Positions 25,861 through 35,365 of a DNA stretch of 64,000 nt are shown here, piece by piece; within the stretch, counting starts at the first letter, position 1; each line of letters starts with the position of its first letter. This stretch comes from Candidatus Rhodoblastus alkanivorans. GTDB taxonomy: Bacteria > Pseudomonadota > Alphaproteobacteria > Rhizobiales > Beijerinckiaceae. The position numbers and the translations under genes are program-made. The notes under the pieces are model-generated. The model did not search any database. It had not been told where the DNA came from and saw only the letters and a program-made list of their open reading frames with translations. Where the stretch lies: the NCBI RefSeq assembly GCF_022760755.1, contig NZ_JAIVFP010000001.1:2522001-2586000 (forward strand), in the 5' to 3' direction.

Positions 25861-27210
25861 TCAGAGATCGTCGTCCAGTTCGTCGTCGTGGACCTCGGCG
25901 GCACGTCGCTTCGCGTCGGCGATCAGGTCTTTGGCGGATTCGCCCTTCGCCCAGGCGTCAAGCATATCAGCCCAGCACTGAAGCATGATCTTCCGCTCGG
26001 CGAGGTAGCGGTTCACGTTGTAGACGGCCGCGATCCGGTTGCGGGGCGCGTGGGCCAAGCTCATCTCGATCCAGCGATCATCGAACTTGGCGCGGTTCAG
26101 GCCTGTCGAGAACGTGCGGCGGAGGTCGTGAACGCCGAAACTCTGAAAGTCAGGATCATCCACGCGGATACGCTCCACAACCGTGTCGATCACGCGGTTG
26201 AGGGTGGCGTTACTGATCGGCGTGTCGCTGTCGTATCGGCCGGGGTGCAGGTATCGGCTGGTGCCGAACATGGTGCGGAACACCGTCAGAATGTCGAGCG
26301 CCTGATCGCTCAGCGGGACGACATGCGCCTTGCCGGCCTTCATGCGTTCGGCCGGGATCGTCCAGCGCGCGGCGGCGAAGTCGATTTCCTTCCATGTGGC
26401 GTCGATGAACTCCGACTTGCGGACGCCGGTCAGCAGGACAAACTTCACCGCTAAGCGCAGCGTGGGCTCCGCCGACACATGATCCAAGGCCGCCAGGACC
26501 GCGCGGACCTCGGATGGCGACAGGGCGCGCTCGCGCGGCTCGAAGGTGGCGATGGCACTGGTGCGGATCGACTCGGCCGGGTTGCTCACATCCAGTCCGC
26601 TTCCCTGGGCATGGCGGAACACCAGCAGCACGACCTCGCGGACATGCACGGCGACGGCCGGCCCGCGCTTCTCCTTCACCTCGTCGCACAGGCGTTTGAG
26701 ACGCTGAGGCGTCACCTCCCCCAGCTTGAGCTTCGACAACTCTCCTGCGATGGCGCGATCATCGACGGATCGGCGCATCGCCAGGGTGCTGTCAGCCAGT
26801 TTCTCGGCCCCCGACTTGGGATCGGCCTTGTGCTTGAAATAGGCTTCCGCCCACCCGCCGAACGTCAGCGCCTCGGCTGACGCGGTGCGTTTCTCCACCT
26901 TGGCTTTCGACGGCGACTCGCCCCGCTCGACCTGACGCCGGGCGCGCGCCAGCAGCGTCCTCGCCTCCGCAAGCGACACCTCCATGCCGTATTCCAGCGC
27001 GTCGGGCGCCCGTGTCAGCTTGCGCGCCGCCTCGGCGCTATATCGGCCGATGGTCAAGACCTCCTGCCGCCCGTTCACCCGGTACTGATACCGGAACGAG
27101 ACGACCCCAGTCGGGGTGACGGCCGCGTACATCCCGTCGCGGTCCGTCACCTTGTAGAGCTTGGTCCTCGGCTTCAGATTTTTCAGTTCTTTATCAGTGA
27201 GTTCGCTCAT
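25861..27210 (-). CDS. Tyrosine recombinase (P4-type integrase) of the guaA island
   Basis: This 449-residue integrase has the N-terminal DUF4102-like arm-binding domain (TDKELKNLKPRTKLYKVTD), a core-binding domain (about 118-215) and the catalytic domain. The catalytic set is complete: Arg263 (TGVRKSE), His361-x-x-Arg364 (HDLRRTF), His387 (LAHAPRN) and Tyr397 (AAVYNVN). The start ATG at 27210 was chosen by homology to the family N-terminus; longer frames would extend into guaA. It sits about 220 bases from the right attachment site and reads away from it. It presumably integrates into the 3' end of guaA. Confidence 0.93.
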   Translation of the reverse strand: MSELTDKELKNLKPRTKLYKVTDRDGMYAAVTPTGVVSFRYQYRVNGRQEVLTIGRYSAEAARKLTRAPDALEYGMEVSLAEARTLLARARRQVERGESPSKAKVEKRTASAEALTFGGWAEAYFKHKADPKSGAEKLADSTLAMRRSVDDRAIAGELSKLKLGEVTPQRLKRLCDEVKEKRGPAVAVHVREVVLLVFRHAQGSGLDVSNPAESIRTSAIATFEPRERALSPSEVRAVLAALDHVSAEPTLRLAVKFVLLTGVRKSEFIDATWKEIDFAAARWTIPAERMKAGKAHVVPLSDQALDILTVFRTMFGTSRYLHPGRYDSDTPISNATLNRVIDTVVERIRVDDPDFQSFGVHDLRRTFSTGLNRAKFDDRWIEMSLAHAPRNRIAAVYNVNRYLAERKIMLQCWADMLDAWAKGESAKDLIADAKRRAAEVHDDELDDDL

Positions 27211-27294
27211 AAATCCGCATCCGGTCGGGGGCGAACGGATACCATCAACAGGCGCTGCTGGTACCGGAAGCCCGTTTTTCGACCATCCTGCGCC

Positions 27295-27314
27295 ATACCA
27301 ACATCGGTACCAAC
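27295..27314 (+). repeat. Putative right arm-type recombinase sites
   Basis: ATACCAAC at 27295-27302 and GTACCAAC at 27307-27314 recur at 12-base spacing, matching the left-end pair in 16 of 20 positions. A further ATACCATC occurs at 27239-27246. They lie between the integrase start and the attachment core. Confidence 0.45.
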
Positions 27315-27430
27315 AAAGTGGATCGGCTGGGGTGACATGCAGTGATACGGGGTAGGAGGAAAAATCCTTGTCAGTCAAAGCGATCGTGCGATTACCGGCA
27401 CGGAGCGAGATGGTCTGAAACCACCCTAAT

Positions 27431-27445
27431 TCACTCCCACTCGAT
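27431..27445. repeat. Right attachment site at the guaA 3' end
   Basis: This 15-base repeat (TCACTCCCACTCGAT) overlaps the last codons and stop of guaA, identical to the left copy at 9652. It reconstitutes guaA at this end so the gene stays functional after insertion. Confidence 0.82.
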
Positions 27446-29023
27446 CGTCCCCGGCGGCTTTGACGTGACGTCATAGACCACCCGGTTCACGCCTTTAACC
27501 TCGTTGATGATGCGGGTCGCGGCGCGGCCGAGGAAATTCATGTCGAAGGGGAAGAAATCGGCGGTCATGCCGTCGACCGAGGTCACCGCGCGCAGGGCGC
27601 AGACGTGGTCGTAGGTGCGGCCGTCGCCCATGACGCCGACCGTGCGCACCGGGAGCAGCACCGCAAAAGCCTGCCAGATCTCGTCGTAAAGCCCGCTTTT
27701 TCGGATTTCGTCGAGATAGATCGCGTCGGCCTTGCGCAGGATTTCGAGCTTTTCGCGGGTCACGCCGCCGGGGCAGCGGATGGCGAGGCCGGGGCCGGGG
27801 AAGGGATGGCGGCCGACGAAGGCTTCGGGCAGGCCGAGTTCGCGGCCCAAAGCGCGCACCTCGTCCTTGAACAATTCGCGCAGCGGCTCGACCAGCTTCA
27901 TATTCATGCGCTCGGGCAGGCCGCCGACATTGTGGTGGCTCTTGATCGTCACCGAAGGCCCGCCGGTGAAGGACACGCTTTCGATGACGTCGGGATAGAG
28001 CGTGCCCTGCGCCAGAAATTCCGGCGCGCCCTTGCCGTCGGCGGCAATCTTTTTCGCCTCGTCCTCGAAAGTCTCGATGAACAGCCGCCCGATGGTCTTG
28101 CGCTTGGTCTCGGGGTCGGCTTCGCCTTCGAGCGCGCCGATGAACAGATCCTGGGCCTGAACATGGACCAGCGGGATGTTGTAATGGTCGCGGAACAGGG
28201 TCACGACTTCTTCCGCCTCGCCCATGCGCAGCAGGCCGTGATCGACGAAAACGCAGGTGAGTTTATCGCCGATGGCCTCATGGATCAGCACGGCCGCGAC
28301 CGCCGAATCCACCCCGCCCGAGAGGCCGCACAAAACCCGCCCCTGCCCGACCTGCGCGCGGATCGCCTTGATCGCCTCGCCGCGAAAGGCGGCCATGGTC
28401 CAGTCCGACTTCAGACCCGCGACCTTGTGGACGAAATTGGCGAGAAGCCTGGCGCCGTCGGGCGTATGGGCGACCTCTGGATGGAACTGGGTGGTGAAAA
28501 TTCTGCGCTTCTCGTCGGAGGCCACGGCGAAGGGCGCGTTCTCGCTGCGCGCCTTGACCGAAAAGCCTTCGGGCAGTTTGGTGACGCGGTCGCCGTGACT
28601 CATCCAAACCTTGTAAGAGCCGCCGATCTCCCAGACGCCGTCGAACAGGGCGCTGGGCTCGACGATCTCGACATTGGCGCGGCCGAATTCGGCGTGATGG
28701 CCACCCTCGACCGCCCCGCCCATCTGCGCGGCGATAGTCTGCTGGCCATAACAGATGGCAAGAATCGGCAGGCCCGAATCCAGTATGTTTCTTGGCGCGC
28801 GCGGAGAACCTTTTTCGGTGACGGAGGCCGGGCCGCCCGACAGGATCACCGCCTTGGGGGCGACCTGATCGAAGGCTTTTTCCGCCGACTGGAAGGGCGC
28901 GATCTCGCAATAGACGCCCGCCTCGCGCACGCGGCGGGCGATGAGTTGCGTCACCTGCGAGCCGAAGTCGACAATGAGGACCTTGTCGTGATGTTGGCGG
29001 AGGTCGTCTTGCAAGGAGATCAT
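27431..29023 (-). CDS. guaA: GMP synthase (glutamine-hydrolysing)
   Basis: GuaA converts XMP, ATP and glutamine to GMP in purine synthesis. The 530 residues comprise an N-terminal class I glutamine amidotransferase (nucleophile Cys91 in AICYGQQ; His and Glu in HPEVAHT near 180), an ATP-pyrophosphatase domain with the P-loop GLSGGVDS around 233-240, and the C-terminal dimerisation domain with FPGPGLAIR and the terminal GTIEWE. Length and motifs are complete. The last five codons are the integration target of the island; the reconstructed end is intact. The gene is monocistronic. Confidence 0.97.
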   Translation of the reverse strand: MISLQDDLRQHHDKVLIVDFGSQVTQLIARRVREAGVYCEIAPFQSAEKAFDQVAPKAVILSGGPASVTEKGSPRAPRNILDSGLPILAICYGQQTIAAQMGGAVEGGHHAEFGRANVEIVEPSALFDGVWEIGGSYKVWMSHGDRVTKLPEGFSVKARSENAPFAVASDEKRRIFTTQFHPEVAHTPDGARLLANFVHKVAGLKSDWTMAAFRGEAIKAIRAQVGQGRVLCGLSGGVDSAVAAVLIHEAIGDKLTCVFVDHGLLRMGEAEEVVTLFRDHYNIPLVHVQAQDLFIGALEGEADPETKRKTIGRLFIETFEDEAKKIAADGKGAPEFLAQGTLYPDVIESVSFTGGPSVTIKSHHNVGGLPERMNMKLVEPLRELFKDEVRALGRELGLPEAFVGRHPFPGPGLAIRCPGGVTREKLEILRKADAIYLDEIRKSGLYDEIWQAFAVLLPVRTVGVMGDGRTYDHVCALRAVTSVDGMTADFFPFDMNFLGRAATRIINEVKGVNRVVYDVTSKPPGTIEWE

Positions 29024-29447
29024 GGCAGCAGTCCCGTCGAAGGGGCCGGATTAAGCCAAGCGACCTTGCTAAGCAAGCGCCGCTCGCGCGTCCATCGTCG
29101 CTTGGCCACTCTCCTGGCCTCAGTCAAGCCAACGATTTTTTTAAGAAAATGGAATTTCCGCTGATGACAACGCGAAATGCTTAGATTAACGTGACCCCGC
29201 ACTCGAAATGAGGCACGGCCCTTAACGGGCCTTAGCTTGCTGTCCAAGTCGTGGGAGGACGTTTCGCATCGATACCGCGTCAGTTTTGACGATGGGGAGT
29301 GAGCTTGAGAGCTTTTTCGATGCGAGACAGGACAAGGTAAGGCGGAGCGGAAAGACTTGATTGTCTTTCCGCTCATTTATTTGTAGACCCCAGGACGTCT
29401 TCTTTTCATGGGCCGCCGCCCGGCGGCTTTTGGCGCAGGGGCGCGGC
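29024..29447. other. Intergenic region upstream of guaA
   Basis: About 420 bases with no supported gene. The guaA promoter should lie here. A stem-loop at 29346-29373 and a smaller dyad GGCCC/GGGCC near 29220 are the only structures seen; a small RNA cannot be excluded. Confidence 0.45.
29346..29373 (+). terminator. Strong stem-loop, possible terminator
   Basis: AGCGGAAAGAC (29346-29356) pairs perfectly with GTCTTTCCGCT (29363-29373) across a six-base loop, followed by CATTTATTT. It resembles a Rho-independent terminator on the plus strand, but no plus-strand gene ends here, so it might terminate an unannotated small RNA. Confidence 0.45.
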
Positions 29448-31118
29448 GTGAATTCATTGAAATCCTTGATCGGCGAGGCTCTCTGGCGCGCGGCGGCGGC
29501 CGGCCCTCCCCGCTCCCCCTGGCTTGCCTGGTTCGAACCGCTTTCCGTGTTGGTCGAAGACGACGAGACGCCGCTACTTGGGGTCATGGCCGCGCTATGG
29601 ATGCTCTCCCCTGAACTGCAACAGGAATTCGCGCTCGAGTCGCGAAAGGAACGATCCCGCTATATCGGCTGGTGTTGCACCCTCGCCGCCAAGGATTTCT
29701 ACCTGATGCGCGAGGCCGCCGTGTTCGGCCCGGCGCGCGACTTCTATTTCCGGCCGTCGCGCCTCGCCGCGCATTTCTCGGCCGGCGCGGTTGCGATCCC
29801 TTACGCGGTCGCGGCGGTGTTCGGCCTGGCGGAAGAGCCGCGCGCGCCCGACGATGCGGAAGGCGAAAAAGTCGCCCTCGCCCTGCTGAAATGGCAGATC
29901 GAAAAAGCCGACGAATTGTTCGGCGGGCCGGACGCCTTCCCTGCCTGGTTCATCGACGCCGCCCAAAAAGCCGGCCCGGATTTCGCGGAGCAATTCGCGC
30001 TTCCGCGGATCGTTCCGCTGACGCCGCGCCTGCCGCAACTCATGGGCGAATTTCGCAAGGGCGGCGTCAATATTTACGGCTCTGCCCAGACCGGCGCCGG
30101 CGAGGACTTGCGCTGCGGCGCGGCGGCGCTGGCGGCCGCCGGAATCGCGCAGGCCGCGCCCCTGGCGGGAGAGACCGGGGCGCCGGTTCACGACATCAAT
30201 ATTTTCTTCATGCCGGCGCTCGAAACCCTGCGCCTGTTCTGCACGCGCGGCGCCGGTCTTTTCCTCGGAAGGCGCAATATCGGCGTCTGGCCGTGGAGCC
30301 TGCCGGAATGGCCGCGCGAACTGGCCTTCTGCGGCTTTTTGGTCGACGAGATCTGGGCGGTGAGCGCTTTCGTGCGCCGCGCCTATGAATTGTCCTCTCC
30401 GGTCCCGGTGATCGACATGCCGCCCGCCGTCCTCGCGGCGCCGGTCGCGCCGGATCGCGCCAAATTCGGCCTGCCGGACGAGGATTTCCTTTTCCTGGTC
30501 AGCGTGGACGATCCCGCCGCCCTGCCCCGCGCCAATCCCTTCGCCGCGATCCGCGCCTTCCGCGCCGCCTTTCAGGCTCCCGGCGGCGGGGCGCGGCTGG
30601 TGGTCAAGACCGTCCCCGGCAAGGCCGGCGACGAGCAGCGCGCGGCGCTGGACAAGGCGGCGGCGGAAGACTCGCGCATCGTCCTGATCGACCGGGAACT
30701 GCGGCATGACGACATGCTGGCCCTGATCGCCTCCTGCGACTGCCTGGTTTCGCTGCACCGCGCCGAAGCCTTCGGCCGGACAATCGCCGAGACGCTGGTT
30801 CTCGGCCTGCCGGTCGTCGCAACCCATTGGTCGGGCAATGTCGATTATGCCGAGATTGGCGAGCAATATCTCGTCGAAGCCAAGACGGTCGCGCCGGCGC
30901 CCGGCGCGGACCCATTCGGCGAGGACCAGCTTTGGGCCGAGCCGGACATGGGCGCCGCCGTCGCCGCCCTCCGCGCGGCGCTTGCCGACCGCTGCCGCGC
31001 CGCGCCCGCCATCGCTGCGCGTTTCAGCGCCGAGACGGTCGGGGCGCGCTACGGCCGCCGGCTGGAGCTTTACGGCGTGAAGGGTTCGCCGGAGCGTTCC
31101 CAGTCCGCCTTGACCTGA
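29448..31118 (+). CDS. Glycosyltransferase, GT4-like (group 1)
   Basis: The 556-residue protein has an unusual long N-terminal part of about 250 residues that matches no family I recognise. A C-terminal GT-B half follows. This shows [28 protein letters not shown], a nucleotide-sugar helix, then [45 protein letters not shown], the classical E-x7-E signature of family 4. It probably adds a sugar to a cell-surface polysaccharide or glycan. The GTG at 29448 with AGGGG upstream was chosen; a TTG at 29361 lies inside the stem-loop and is unlikely. The 3' end overlaps the convergent tgt gene by 49 bases. Confidence 0.8.
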   Translation: MNSLKSLIGEALWRAAAAGPPRSPWLAWFEPLSVLVEDDETPLLGVMAALWMLSPELQQEFALESRKERSRYIGWCCTLAAKDFYLMREAAVFGPARDFYFRPSRLAAHFSAGAVAIPYAVAAVFGLAEEPRAPDDAEGEKVALALLKWQIEKADELFGGPDAFPAWFIDAAQKAGPDFAEQFALPRIVPLTPRLPQLMGEFRKGGVNIYGSAQTGAGEDLRCGAAALAAAGIAQAAPLAGETGAPVHDINIFFMPALETLRLFCTRGAGLFLGRRNIGVWPWSLPEWPRELAFCGFLVDEIWAVSAFVRRAYELSSPVPVIDMPPAVLAAPVAPDRAKFGLPDEDFLFLVSVDDPAALPRANPFAAIRAFRAAFQAPGGGARLVVKTVPGKAGDEQRAALDKAAAEDSRIVLIDRELRHDDMLALIASCDCLVSLHRAEAFGRTIAETLVLGLPVVATHWSGNVDYAEIGEQYLVEAKTVAPAPGADPFGEDQLWAEPDMGAAVAALRAALADRCRAAPAIAARFSAETVGARYGRRLELYGVKGSPERSQSALT

Positions 31119-32203
31119 CGCCTGTAATCCGCGAAACGCCCTTCGGCGATCGCGGCGCGGGCGCCGGCCATCAGCTCCTGGTAATAGGCGAGGTTCACCC
31201 AGGTCAGCAGCATCATGCCCAGGATTTCCTGGCAGCGCACGAGATGATGCAGATAGGCGCGGGAATAATCGCGCGCCGCCGGGCAGGAGGAATGCGGATC
31301 GAGCGGACGCGAGTCCTCGGCGTTGCGGGCGTTGCGCAGATTGATCTTGCCCCAGCGGGTATAGGCGAGGCCGTGGCGGCCGGCCCGCGTCGGCATGACG
31401 CAATCGAACATGTCGATCCCGCGCGCGATCGATTCGATGAGGTCGTCCGGCGAGCCGACCCCCATCAGATAATGCGGCTTGTCCTCGGGGAGATGAGGCA
31501 TGACCGTCTCGATCATCGCCAGCATCAGAGCCTGCGGCTCGCCGACCGCGAGGCCGCCGACGGCCAGTCCATGAAAGTCCATGTCCGCCAGAACCCGCGC
31601 GCTCTCGATGCGCAAGGCCGGCTCGGCCCCGCCCTGCACAATGCCGAAACAAGCGCGGCCGGGCTGGTCGCCGAAAGCTTTTCGCGACCGTTCGGCCCAG
31701 CGCAGCGACAGCCTCATGGCGCGCTCGGCCTCGTCTTTCGAACAGGGCAGCCGGACGCATTCGTCGAATTGCATCTGGATGTCCGAGCCGAGCAGGCGCT
31801 GAATCTCCATCGACCGTTCGGGCGTCAGGACGTGTCTGGCGCCGTCGATATGGGACTGGAAGGTGACGCCGTTCTCGTCGAGCTTGCGGAGTTTCGCCAG
31901 CGACATGACCTGGAAGCCGCCGCTGTCGGTGAGGATCGGATGCGGCCAGTTCATGAATCGATGCAGGCCGCCGAGCGCCGCGACCCTTTCCGCGCCGGGG
32001 CGCAGCATGAGGTGATATGTGTTGCCGAGCACGATGTCGGCGCCCAGAGACCGCACCTGCTCGGGATACATCGCCTTGACCGTGGCGGCGGTGCCGACCG
32101 GCATGAAGGCCGGGGTGCGGATGGCTCCCCGGGGCGTCGAGATTTCGCCGAGCCGCGCGCCGCCGTCGCGGGCGATGAGCCGGTAGCTGAAACGGCCGGT
32201 CAT
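31070..32203 (-). CDS. tgt: tRNA-guanine transglycosylase
   Basis: Tgt exchanges guanine 34 of certain tRNAs for preQ1 on the way to queuosine. The 377 residues hold the catalytic Asp93 (TDSGGFQV) and nucleophile Asp267 (MFDCVMPTR), and the substrate loop GIVQGG. The usual zinc site is altered: in place of the CxCxxC motif there is SSCPAA at about 305-310, and the distal His position is Val336. Only one of four ligands (Cys307) remains. The ATG at 32203 follows the holB stop by seven bases, so it is the last gene of a tmk-holB-tgt operon. The catalytic core argues it is still active. Confidence 0.95.
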   Translation of the reverse strand: MTGRFSYRLIARDGGARLGEISTPRGAIRTPAFMPVGTAATVKAMYPEQVRSLGADIVLGNTYHLMLRPGAERVAALGGLHRFMNWPHPILTDSGGFQVMSLAKLRKLDENGVTFQSHIDGARHVLTPERSMEIQRLLGSDIQMQFDECVRLPCSKDEAERAMRLSLRWAERSRKAFGDQPGRACFGIVQGGAEPALRIESARVLADMDFHGLAVGGLAVGEPQALMLAMIETVMPHLPEDKPHYLMGVGSPDDLIESIARGIDMFDCVMPTRAGRHGLAYTRWGKINLRNARNAEDSRPLDPHSSCPAARDYSRAYLHHLVRCQEILGMMLLTWVNLAYYQELMAGARAAIAEGRFADYRRQVKADWERSGEPFTP

Positions 32204-32210
32204 GCGACGC

Positions 32211-33302
32211 TCATGCCGCCGCCCGGGCGGCGCCCACCGCTTCCGCGAGGCGCAGAAAAACCACGATGACGAAAGCCCTTTTGTCGAGATTGTAGATTTC
32301 CAGGTCGCGCGTCTCGCGCTCCAAAAATTCCCAGGCGTCGGCATAGGGCGCGAGGGCCCTCGGGCCAAGACCGGGATTGCGCCGCAGGGTTTCGCTCAGC
32401 CAGCCATAGATGGCGCGAAGGAAGGCGTCGAATTCGCCGTCGGCCTCGCGGGCCGCCACCGCGTCGCCGATGCGGTGGGCAATGCGCCAGTCGAGGTCTG
32501 GGAGCTGGGCCAGGGCCTTGGCGGTCAGTCCGTCCACGGCGCCCTCGCCCGCCTCGACGAGGCGCAGGGCCTCTCGCACGGAGCCTTCGGCGCGGGCGCA
32601 GGCCCGCGCCATATCGGCCTCGGAAACGCTCACGCCCGCGGCGTCGAGCGCCGCGCGGGCGGCCGAGGCCAGGGCCGGCTCGTCGAGCTTTTGCAGGGTC
32701 AGAAAGCGGCAGCGCGAGCGGATGGTCGGCAGGATGCGGCCGGGATGATGCGCGATCAGGAAGAACAAGCTGCGCGGCGGCGGCTCCTCGATCAGCTTGA
32801 GCAGAGCATTGGCGCTGCTGACGTTGAGATCGTCGGCGCTGTCGATGATCGCCATGCGCCAGCCGCCCTCGCCGGCCGACTGCTCGAACATGTGAAGGAC
32901 GGCGCGGACATCGTCCACGGTGATCCGGGTCGCATGTTTCTTGGTCTTGTCGTTCCATTCCCGCCGCAGCAGCGCGAGATCGCCGAAGGACATGGCCGAG
33001 AGCCGGCGCGCCGCCGGCGCGTTCGCATCAACCGAGAGGTCTTCGGCCCGCTGCACGGCGGGGAGGCCGGGGTCGGGATGGGCGGCGACGAAACGCGCCA
33101 TGCGCCAGGCCAAGGTCGCCTTGCCGATTCCCGGCGGGCCGCCGATGATCCACGCCTGCGGCATGCGGCCGGCTCGAAAAGCCTCAAGCAATTCGCGCTC
33201 GGCCTTGTCCTGGCCGAACAGCTGGAACGTATCGCGAGGATGCGGCGCCGGCTCGAAACGATCGCTTTCCGGCAGGGCGTCGTCCCGGTCTCTCACGCCC
33301 AT
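32211..33302 (-). CDS. holB: DNA polymerase III delta-prime subunit
   Basis: HolB is a clamp-loader subunit. The 363 residues have the AAA+ Walker [12 protein letters not shown] at about 54-64, a [11 protein letters not shown] Walker-B-like strand and the sensor region [15 protein letters not shown] and SRCRFL. The ATG at 33302 overlaps the tmk end by ten bases, a common tmk-holB arrangement. The N-terminal 25 residues are a polar extension before [15 protein letters not shown] typical Cys4 zinc module is not visible in the region between Walker A and B. Confidence 0.9.
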   Translation of the reverse strand: MGVRDRDDALPESDRFEPAPHPRDTFQLFGQDKAERELLEAFRAGRMPQAWIIGGPPGIGKATLAWRMARFVAAHPDPGLPAVQRAEDLSVDANAPAARRLSAMSFGDLALLRREWNDKTKKHATRITVDDVRAVLHMFEQSAGEGGWRMAIIDSADDLNVSSANALLKLIEEPPPRSLFFLIAHHPGRILPTIRSRCRFLTLQKLDEPALASAARAALDAAGVSVSEADMARACARAEGSVREALRLVEAGEGAVDGLTAKALAQLPDLDWRIAHRIGDAVAAREADGEFDAFLRAIYGWLSETLRRNPGLGPRALAPYADAWEFLERETRDLEIYNLDKRAFVIVVFLRLAEAVGAARAAA

Positions 33303-33955
33303 TGCCTGCCTTCCGTCGCCAGAAGCGGCCATTGTTCGAGACAGGCCGACCAGATCGCCTCCGCGACTTCGTCTTCCGGCTTCGCCGCGTCGACGACCCG
33401 GCAGCGCTCGGGCTCGGCGCGGGCGATCCCCAGAAATTTATCGCGCAGCAGCGCGTGGAAGGCGAGATCCTCGCCCTCGAAACGGTCGGCGCCGCCCTGC
33501 CCCCGCCGCGCCCGCGCGCGCTCCAGCCCGATTTCCGGCGCGAGGTCGAGGATGAAGGTGAGGTCCGGCCGCACGCCGCCCAGCGTCACCGCCTCGAGAA
33601 TCGCGAGCATGTTCTCCTCGGCGCCGCCGCGCGCGCCCTGATAGGCCCGGGTCGAATCGGCGAAGCGGTCGCAAAGCACGAAAGCGCCCCGCGCCAGCGC
33701 CGGCCGGATGATCCGGTCGATATGATCGATGCGCGCCGCCGAAAACAGCAAGGCCTCGCCGAAGTCGCCGAAGTCGCGGGCCCCGCCGGCGAGGATGATC
33801 GAGCGCAGCCTTTCAGCGAGCGGGGTGCCGCCCGGCTCGCGCGTGGCGACGACTTCGCGGGCATGCGTGCGCAAACGCGTGGCCAGCCGGCGAATCTGGG
33901 TCGACTTGCCGGCGCCCTCGCCGCCTTCGAAGGTTATGAACCGACCGTTGCGCAA
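33293..33955 (-). CDS. tmk: Thymidylate kinase
   Basis: Tmk phosphorylates dTMP to dTDP. The 220 residues are full length: P-loop FEGGEGAGKST near 9-19, TREPGGTPLAE, the DRFADSTRAYQG substrate region and the lid RARARRGQGGADRFE. The gene heads the tmk-holB-tgt cluster and overlaps holB. The start ATG at 33955 is the first codon of the conserved N-terminus. Confidence 0.96.
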   Translation of the reverse strand: MRNGRFITFEGGEGAGKSTQIRRLATRLRTHAREVVATREPGGTPLAERLRSIILAGGARDFGDFGEALLFSAARIDHIDRIIRPALARGAFVLCDRFADSTRAYQGARGGAEENMLAILEAVTLGGVRPDLTFILDLAPEIGLERARARRGQGGADRFEGEDLAFHALLRDKFLGIARAEPERCRVVDAAKPEDEVAEAIWSACLEQWPLLATEGRQWA

Positions 33956-34016
33956 TGAAGCCTCGCCTGCGGCCGAACGCCGCCGATTCGGAGTCTGAAC
34001 GCGAAAAGGCGCCTGT

Positions 34017-35321
34017 TCAAGGCGTCACGGAGGATTCCGCCGGCGCCGTGGCGGAAGTTTTGGGCGCCGCGGCTTGGCCGGACGCCTTCTTTTCGAGGGA
34101 ATGCATCGCCATCGCCAGCCCCTTGTGGAAAAGCTGGACGCCGAGTTCCAACGCCGCATCCCTGGCGCGCTCCGGCAGCGGCCCCTGCTCGTCCGCCTCG
34201 GCGGTTTTCAGCGGCAGATCGAGCACGAGGGTCGCGCCCTGGTAAACCTTCAGCCGCGCCACGGTCTCGCCAGCGGAAACCGGGGCGATCAGCGGCCCGG
34301 TGTAGACGATCTTGCCGGTGAGCCTTTCCGGCGAGCCGCGCTGGACCAGCACCTTGATGGGGGCGTCCGAAACCAGCGGGACCTCGTCCTTTGCGCCGCC
34401 ATAGACCTTGGCCGTCCCCACGGTCTCGTTGGCGTTGAAGAGCGTTTTGGCATCGAAGCCGTGGAAGCCCCAGTTGAACAGGCGGCGCGCCTCCTCGGCG
34501 CGCTCCCTGGCGGTCTTGGCGCCAAGCAGCACCACGATCAGCCTGCGGCCCCGATAAACCGCCGAGCCGACGATATTGTAATCGCCGTCCTTCTCGTTGC
34601 CGACCTTGAGGCCGTCGCCGTTGACGTCCATGGACAGGATCGGATTGCGGTTCAGCTGGCGGATCTTGCTCCAGGTGAATTCCTTCTCTCCGAAATAATG
34701 ATAGTAGTTCGGGTAGGTCTTGAGGATGTGCTCGGCGAGGATCGCCATGTCGCGGGCCGTGGTCACCTGCGCCGGATCGGCGCCGCCCCAGGAATCGGTG
34801 AAATGCGTATGGGCCATGCCGAGTTCGGCGGCGCGGACATTCATCATCGCCGCGAAATTCTGCTCCGACCCGCCAATGCCTTCCGCCAGCGCCACCGCCG
34901 CGTCATTGCCTGACTGGACGATGAGGCCCCGCAAAAGATCCTCGACCCGGATATTGGTGTTGACCCGCGCGAACATCGTGCCGCCCTGGCGGCCGGTTTT
35001 CCATGCGTGCTCCGAGATGTAAAACTGCGTGTCGAGGGTGATCCGCCCTTTCTTCAGGTCCCGGAACACCAGTTCGGCGGTCATCAGCTTGGCGAGCGAG
35101 GCCGGCGGAACCGGATCGTCGGCGCCTTTTTCGAACAGCACGGTTTGGGTGTCGAAATCCATCACCAGCGCGTGGGGCGCGGTCGTGGTGATGGTCTGCG
35201 CCTGCGCCGCCCCGAGCGGGACGACGAACGCTAGAGCCAGCCAAAGCCGGAGGAGAATGGGCAGGAAACGAGAAAGCACACACGCCTCGTCGGAGCGCGA
35301 AATCGCGTCAAACCGAGACAT
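34017..35321 (-). CDS. D-alanyl-D-alanine carboxypeptidase (low-molecular-weight PBP)
   Basis: This 434-residue peptidoglycan enzyme trims the terminal D-Ala of stem peptides. It has a signal peptide (hydrophobic core around 17-40, AQA site) and the penicillin-binding motifs SLAK at 75-78 and SGN at 137-139. The third motif reads KVG at 239-241 instead of KTG. After the peptidase domain comes a PBP5-like beta-rich C-terminal domain, then an amphipathic anchor helix and a Pro/Ala tail. The KVG change is unusual, since the Thr contacts substrate; it may alter activity. It is similar to DacC/DacF. No operon partner is evident. Confidence 0.9.
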   Translation of the reverse strand: MSRFDAISRSDEACVLSRFLPILLRLWLALAFVVPLGAAQAQTITTTAPHALVMDFDTQTVLFEKGADDPVPPASLAKLMTAELVFRDLKKGRITLDTQFYISEHAWKTGRQGGTMFARVNTNIRVEDLLRGLIVQSGNDAAVALAEGIGGSEQNFAAMMNVRAAELGMAHTHFTDSWGGADPAQVTTARDMAILAEHILKTYPNYYHYFGEKEFTWSKIRQLNRNPILSMDVNGDGLKVGNEKDGDYNIVGSAVYRGRRLIVVLLGAKTARERAEEARRLFNWGFHGFDAKTLFNANETVGTAKVYGGAKDEVPLVSDAPIKVLVQRGSPERLTGKIVYTGPLIAPVSAGETVARLKVYQGATLVLDLPLKTAEADEQGPLPERARDAALELGVQLFHKGLAMAMHSLEKKASGQAAAPKTSATAPAESSVTP

Positions 35322-35365
35322 AAACGCTTTCCTCCCAAGACGCCAGCTTTGGGACCGCCCCGCGC

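Larger units (their letters stand above)
9652..27445. mobile_element. Mobilizable genomic island integrated in the 3' end of guaA
   Basis: The segment is bounded by a 15-base direct repeat (TCACTCCCACTCGAT) at 9652-9666 and 27431-27445. The right copy is the last codons plus stop of guaA; the left copy would recreate the same TIEWE-stop end. Inside lie a tyrosine recombinase next to the guaA end, an AlpA-like regulator, a Ti-type relaxase with traC and traD, an oriT-like site, an AbiE toxin-antitoxin pair and a Druantia type III operon. The excised circle would be 17,779 bases. No type IV secretion or coupling-protein gene is present, so transfer would need a helper. Confidence 0.85.

Noticed and set aside
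29361-29447. TTG start for the glycosyltransferase
   Set aside because: It lies inside the perfect stem-loop; the GTG at 29448 with AGGGG upstream is better.
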